Of a stretch of DNA of 10,004 bases, positions 6,052 through 10,004 are shown in pieces. Each line of letters begins with the position of its first letter. The first letter of the stretch is position 1. The notes under the pieces are model-generated. The model saw only the letters and a list, made by a program, of their open reading frames with translations, did no database searches and was not told where the DNA came from. A program made the translations under genes and the position numbers. This DNA is from Sulfurivirga caldicuralii (GTDB taxonomy: Bacteria > Pseudomonadota > Gammaproteobacteria > Thiomicrospirales > Thiomicrospiraceae): assembly GCA_015661715.1 (NCBI GenBank), contig DQVN01000024.1:1-10004 (forward strand), given 5' to 3'.

Positions 6052-8661
6052 ATGGATCCTTTGCTGGAACAATTTTTATCAGAAGCGCAGGACAATCTCA
6101 GTTTTCTTGATGCCCATCTAAAGGATCTGGCCGAAGGGGATCCGGAACAGGTCAATGCCCTGTTTAGAGCGGCGCATACGCTCAAAGGAGGCGCGGGTCT
6201 GGTCGGTTTTGGTGCAGTCAAGGAAATTACCCATGCGGCGGAAGACCTGCTGGATGCCTTGCGTAATCATCGGGTGAGCTATTCCGATGCGCTGCTGGAT
6301 GTCCTCTATGATGCCTTTGACGAGGTAATTGAGTTGGTGGATGCCGCAGAAGCCATGGGGGACTTGGCTGCGCTGGAGATTGATCAGGCGCGGGTGGAGG
6401 CGGTGAAAAATAAAGTGCGCGCCTTGTTGGCGCAACAACAGCAGCCAGGCGAGAGCGAGGATGCACAAGAGACTGAGCCTTTTTCGCCCCCATTTGCTTT
6501 GGTGGAAGCGGTGCCCTTGGTGGCGCTGAATCCGGCGCAAATGGCGCGCATTGTGCCTTTAATCCCACCAACGCCGGTCAAGCCGGATGCCCGTTGGCAA
6601 CAGCAAGCGCACCCTTGGGTTATTAATCTGGACTTGGATCAGTCCACGCTGGAGTTGGGTAATGATCCAGTTTATTTGCTGGATCTGTTGGGTGAAGACG
6701 CGCTGATAGCGGTGGAAACCCATGTGCGTAACTGTGAGGCGTTGAAGCGGGATCCCTTGCAGTGGTACACCTGGCTTAAGTGTGTTGTGCAGACAGATGC
6801 GGACACCCTGGAGGATGTGTTCTACAACCTGATTTATGAAATTGAGGCCGCTCCGCTCAACTGGGCCAGCTTGTTGACGCCGCCGGAGGGTATGGAGGTG
6901 GCAGAGATGGCCGCGGTGTTGGGTGAGCTGCCATGGGACGTGGCAGCGTTGCATTCTGCGGCAGAAAGCAGGCAGGGGGCTGAGCGTTGGTTGTTGCAAC
7001 GCCTGGCGGATATGTTGGCCGCAGGCTTGAGCGAAGCGCAGCAGGCTGGATTGCGGCAATGGCTAGGCATTGAACAGGCGAAGACTGAAACGCAGGAGGC
7101 CGTCCCATCAACACAGTCGGTACCCGCCGCTGATCCAGTGGAAAGTTTGAGTGAGGCGGCGCGTCAGGCCATTATTGAGTTGCTCAACAGTCAGCGTCAG
7201 GCATTGGCGGTGAGCACCGTGGGGCATGCTCATGTGGTGGATGCTTTGCGTCATATTCAAGCCGCAATGGGGGTTGCGTGTTTGCCTGTTTCGGCCAGTG
7301 TGGAGGAGGCAGCAGCAGCGATTGAGGCTTTATTACGTCAGTTAGGTGTGGAGCAGACTGATGAGCACCAGCAAACCGTGCAATCCATGCCTGAATCAGT
7401 CAACACCACAGCGCCGCAGGCTGCAGAAAAGGCTGCATCCGCACCTGCCGCGTCTGCTTCCAAATCTCCTGCGCCTAAGCCCCACCATGGAGGACCAAGT
7501 GTGCCGCGCACCATCAAGATTGACCAGGAGCAGATTGATGAGTTGATGGATATTGTGGGTGAGTTGCTGGTGGTGAAAAATGCTTTGCCCTTTATTGCTG
7601 AAGCCATAGAGGGGAGCAATGCGCAGCAGGTGCGCCGGGAGTTAATGAGTCAATATGAGCAGATCAGTCGCCTGGTGGGCCAGTTGCAAGATCGGGTCAT
7701 GGGCATGCGTCTTTTGCCGTTGAGCTATATCTTTAGCCGCTATCCCAAATTGGTGCGGGATATTTCGCGCCAATTGGGCAAAAAGATCGAGTACAAGGAG
7801 TATGGCGGGGAGACTAAGCTGGACAAGATGATGATCGAAAAGCTGGCCGATCCCATGATCCATATCATTCGCAACGCTCTGGATCACGGTTTGGAGACGG
7901 AAGAAGAGCGTGTTGCCGCTGGAAAGCCACCGGTGGGCACCTTGATCGTGGGCGCGCGCAGTGAGGGCGATCGGGTCATTATTGAAGTTAAGGATGATGG
8001 GCGGGGGATCGATGTAGATAAGGTGATCAACAAGGCATTGGAAAAACGCCTGATTGACCCTGAGCAGATCGATCGCATGAGTGAAGAGGAGAAGCTGGGG
8101 TTGATCTTTTTGCCGGGACTGTCCACCAAAGATGAGATCAGTGACCTCTCTGGCCGGGGCGTGGGGACCGATGCAGTCAAAACCACGGTAGAGGCGTTGG
8201 GGGGCAAGGTGGTTGTGCGCAGTCAAAAGGGACAGGGAACTAGCGTATTGCTCGAACTGCCGGTCAGTGTTGCCTTGACCAATGTGTTTCAGGTGCGTAT
8301 GGGCAATCAGCATTATGCCATCAGCATGGAGCACATTGTGGAAACGGAAAAGGTGGCGCGTGACCAGATCCGCACCGCCTCGCATCAACCGATTATCGAA
8401 TTGCGCGGCGAAGTGTTGCCGCTGGTGCGTTTTGATCAGTTGCTCAAGCGGGACACATTCAATGATCCGGAAAGTGTACTGATTTTGAATACGCCTTCCG
8501 GCAAGGTGGCTTTTGTGGTGGATGAGTTTATTGGTCAGCTGGATGTGGTGCAAAAACCACTCAGTGGCCCTTTAGCTGCCCATCCATTTATCAGTGGGGT
8601 GGCGTTGCTGGGAGATGGTTCGCCGTTGTTTATTTTGAATATTCAGAAAATGTTTGTGTAG
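6052..8661 (+). CDS. cheA: Chemotaxis-type histidine kinase CheA
   Basis: An 869-residue cytoplasmic kinase that autophosphorylates under receptor control and phosphorylates the receivers. Domains: Hpt (P1) at 1-105 with His42 in AAHTLKGGAG; a middle region at about 187-285 (HPWVINLDLDQSTLELGNDP onward) resembling the extra domain found in many non-enteric CheA proteins in place of the enteric P2; helical linkers to about 435; an Ala/Pro/Ser-rich linker at 450-485; P3 dimerisation from about 486 (RTIKIDQEQIDELMDIVGEL); P4 ATPase with N box HIIRNALDHG (Asn608), G1 DDGRGID (648-654), F box FLPGLSTKD (687-695) and G2 GRGVGTD (701-707); and a CheW-like P5 from about 735 to the end. It has a single Hpt and no C-terminal receiver, so phosphate must go to separate proteins, presumably the two receivers upstream. 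AAGGAG precedes the ATG. Longer than E. coli CheA (654) because of the middle region and linkers. Confidence 0.96.
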   Translation: MDPLLEQFLSEAQDNLSFLDAHLKDLAEGDPEQVNALFRAAHTLKGGAGLVGFGAVKEITHAAEDLLDALRNHRVSYSDALLDVLYDAFDEVIELVDAAEAMGDLAALEIDQARVEAVKNKVRALLAQQQQPGESEDAQETEPFSPPFALVEAVPLVALNPAQMARIVPLIPPTPVKPDARWQQQAHPWVINLDLDQSTLELGNDPVYLLDLLGEDALIAVETHVRNCEALKRDPLQWYTWLKCVVQTDADTLEDVFYNLIYEIEAAPLNWASLLTPPEGMEVAEMAAVLGELPWDVAALHSAAESRQGAERWLLQRLADMLAAGLSEAQQAGLRQWLGIEQAKTETQEAVPSTQSVPAADPVESLSEAARQAIIELLNSQRQALAVSTVGHAHVVDALRHIQAAMGVACLPVSASVEEAAAAIEALLRQLGVEQTDEHQQTVQSMPESVNTTAPQAAEKAASAPAASASKSPAPKPHHGGPSVPRTIKIDQEQIDELMDIVGELLVVKNALPFIAEAIEGSNAQQVRRELMSQYEQISRLVGQLQDRVMGMRLLPLSYIFSRYPKLVRDISRQLGKKIEYKEYGGETKLDKMMIEKLADPMIHIIRNALDHGLETEEERVAAGKPPVGTLIVGARSEGDRVIIEVKDDGRGIDVDKVINKALEKRLIDPEQIDRMSEEEKLGLIFLPGLSTKDEISDLSGRGVGTDAVKTTVEALGGKVVVRSQKGQGTSVLLELPVSVALTNVFQVRMGNQHYAISMEHIVETEKVARDQIRTASHQPIIELRGEVLPLVRFDQLLKRDTFNDPESVLILNTPSGKVAFVVDEFIGQLDVVQKPLSGPLAAHPFISGVALLGDGSPLFILNIQKMFV

Positions 8662-8671
8662 GGAGCGGTGA

Positions 8672-9634
8672 ATGAGCGAAAAGCTGGGGTTGACCCGTAA
8701 AGAAGCGACCATTTTGTTGGATGCTGTTTTGGTCCCTTTTATTAAGAAGTGGCAAACAGATCCCCATTTTGCCGCTTTAGCGCAGGACAGGGCGCATTTT
8801 TACCGCTTTCTGGCAGAAATGGCTCACGTGCTGGGCGCGTTACTCCATGGCGAAAGCGATCCAGAGAGCCACTGGGGCAATGTATGTCGCGAGATCCGGG
8901 CAGTTGGCGTGCCTCTTGAGGTGGTGCAGGACGATCTGCGGCAGCTTCTGCATGCCTTTGAACAGTGGGTGGCTCAAGCGGATGAGGCATTGGTGGGAGA
9001 AGAGCGGGCGGATGTCTTGCGGCGTCTTGAGCGACTTAAGGCATTTCATGTGTGTGATGCTGATGAGGCAGATGATTTCGTGCTCGCTGACAGCAAGCAC
9101 TCAGATGCGGCCATTGACAGGATGCACCATGTCACTACTGGGCGTGAACCGATTAGTGCGCGCGCTTTTATGGCTGGGGGACATTTGGATGAAGAGACCA
9201 TTGCGCGCATTGTGGAAGACGTAGAAGAGCTATCGAGCGAGCTGTATTTTTACGGGGACTTTGATCAAACCTACGCTGAGTTCGTCATTCATCACCTTGA
9301 GGAGTTTTCTAAAGCGCTGGAGATGGTCGTGGAATTCAGTGACCTTGCCTGGGCTGTGCGCCAGTTTATCTATCTATTGCGAAATCTGCCGGAATCCTTG
9401 ACGGTTGAGGAAGGTATGTCCATTAAGCAGTTGACGGATCAGGTGGTGGAAGATCTGGTCGGCTGGGTTCAGCATGTGTTGGTGGAGCAGGATGCGCAGG
9501 ATATCCACTATCTGGACGCGGCGCTGATGGCATCGGTTAAGCAGATTGCTCTGCTGCTGGGTGTTTCGCTGCAAGAGAACACGGTATCTGAGAAGCCGGA
9601 TGAAAGCAATGATGACGAATTTATCATGTTTTAA
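8672..9634 (+). CDS. Uncharacterised helical protein in chemosensory operon
   Basis: I do not recognise this 320-residue protein. It appears almost entirely alpha-helical and cytoplasmic, with no signal peptide or membrane segment. Two helical blocks are visible: residues about 5-125 (LTRKEATILLDAVLVPFIKK and on) and about 165-300, the latter containing VEELSSELYFYGDFDQTYAE, and DIHYLDAALMASVKQIALLL. A polar acidic linker (about 118-145) separates them. The end is a flexible acidic stretch followed by a short hydrophobic peptide (DDEFIMF), a layout that recalls the CheY-binding tail of CheZ, although I see no CheZ-type DxxxQ catalytic motif and no CheC/CheX ExxN motif. GGGAG lies 6 nt before the ATG, and the gene starts 10 nt after cheA, so it is almost certainly part of the same transcript. 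An adaptor, a phosphatase or a receptor-binding protein are all possible. Confidence 0.75.
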   Translation: MSEKLGLTRKEATILLDAVLVPFIKKWQTDPHFAALAQDRAHFYRFLAEMAHVLGALLHGESDPESHWGNVCREIRAVGVPLEVVQDDLRQLLHAFEQWVAQADEALVGEERADVLRRLERLKAFHVCDADEADDFVLADSKHSDAAIDRMHHVTTGREPISARAFMAGGHLDEETIARIVEDVEELSSELYFYGDFDQTYAEFVIHHLEEFSKALEMVVEFSDLAWAVRQFIYLLRNLPESLTVEEGMSIKQLTDQVVEDLVGWVQHVLVEQDAQDIHYLDAALMASVKQIALLLGVSLQENTVSEKPDESNDDEFIMF

Positions 9635-9664
9635 CGGAATGAGCATTTGAGGGAGGAGGTCCAT

Positions 9665-10004
9665 ATGGGTTTTATCACTAAGCCAAATAGTGATGGCGCA
9701 ACCAGTACATCTACTGCCACCACGACAACAACAAAGCCTGCGCGCCGGTCAGCGTCAGCAACCCCTGCGGCTTCACAGCAGAAGCGTGCAGCAGAACAGG
9801 CGCAGCGGCGTACACTGGCGCGTCGGCAGCAAATGAGTGAAAACTTGGGGCGGATTGCCTCATCCTTGCTGGAAAAAACACAGGAGGGGGTGACGGCGAT
9901 AGAACAGCTGAAAAGCGCCATGGAGCAGATTGCCGCAGCCAGCGAAGAGAATGCGGGGGCAGCGGAAGAAAGCCTAAGTGCGATCAATGAAATTACAAAA
10001 AATA
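9665..10004 (+). CDS. Soluble methyl-accepting chemotaxis protein (3' partial)
   Basis: The frame is open from an ATG at 9665, preceded by a strong AGGAGGT (9654-9660), to the window end, giving about 113 residues. The N-terminus is polar and rich in Ser, Thr and Ala (about 11-38), followed by a basic, Gln/Arg-rich stretch (QKRAAEQAQRRTLARRQQM), with no membrane segment or periplasmic domain. From about residue 57 it becomes a coiled coil, and EQIAAASEENAGAAEESLSA (about 86-105) is a typical methylation-helix sequence of MCP signalling domains. It is therefore probably a cytoplasmic receptor that works with the CheA upstream; any sensory domain would have to lie C-terminal, beyond the window. 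The low-complexity N-terminal leader may be a tether or protein-interaction segment. The gap from the previous gene is 30 nt. Confidence 0.85.
   Translation, partial: MGFITKPNSDGATSTSTATTTTTKPARRSASATPAASQQKRAAEQAQRRTLARRQQMSENLGRIASSLLEKTQEGVTAIEQLKSAMEQIAAASEENAGAAEESLSAINEITKN

Noticed and set aside
7642..8553. A 303-residue open frame on the minus strand antisense to cheA
   Set aside because: It lies entirely opposite the conserved catalytic domains of CheA, has His/Gln-rich composition without recognisable motifs, and has no plausible ribosome binding context. It is a shadow frame.
8672..9634. Calling the 320-residue protein CheZ
   Set aside because: Although the tail layout is similar, the DxxxQ catalytic motif is not visible and the body does not resemble CheZ, so a named assignment is not justified.
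1..10004. CRISPR arrays, insertion sequences, tRNA or rRNA genes
   Set aside because: No spaced direct repeats, transposase frames, terminal inverted repeats or RNA gene signatures were seen on either strand.

Overview
The window looks like chromosomal DNA of a Gram-negative proteobacterium: dense coding, moderately high GC by eye, good Shine-Dalgarno sites, a sigma-54 type promoter, and LdhA, cold-shock and CheA proteins of proteobacterial style. I cannot place it more precisely from the sequence alone. A marine or magnetotactic-type proteobacterium rich in chemosensory genes would fit, but that is a guess.

Layout. (1) Bases 2-1683, plus strand: the 3' part of an RluA-family pseudouridine synthase gene, joined by an ATGA overlap to a fermentative D-lactate dehydrogenase (LdhA type). 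A strong hairpin at 1691-1714 lies between this pair and the convergent cold-shock gene. (2) Bases 1737-2087, minus strand: a single-domain cold-shock protein with a good sigma-70 promoter placed for a 5' leader of about 105 nt. (3) Bases 2336-5077, minus strand: a tightly packed three-gene module encoding a small amphi-Trp domain protein, a PhoU-like plus aminoglycoside-phosphotransferase-fold kinase, and a RimK-like ATP-grasp ligase. The genes are separated by 2 nt and then overlap by 14 nt. This matches the little-studied 'GAK' (Grasp, Amphipathic, Kinase) gene set in layout, but the kinase is of the APH type instead of the HprK-related type I associate with that name. It is the most interesting part of the window. 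(4) Bases 5206-10004, plus strand: a chemosensory operon behind a textbook -24/-12 (sigma-54) promoter, encoding two stand-alone CheY-like receivers, a full CheA kinase, an unrecognised 320-residue helical protein with a detached acidic/hydrophobic tail, and the start of a soluble methyl-accepting chemotaxis protein that runs off the window.

How the genes work together. In region 4 the soluble receptor would control CheA autophosphorylation at His42, and CheA would pass phosphate to Asp58 of the first receiver and Asp54 of the second. CheW, CheR and CheB are not seen and would be expected beyond base 10004. In region 3 the ligase, kinase and small protein are almost certainly co-translated and probably form one pathway. 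Its substrate is unknown: I suggest, as inference only, that the amphi-Trp protein is either a substrate or a docking platform. The module and the chemosensory operon share a 191-bp divergent intergenic region, so common regulation is possible but not shown.
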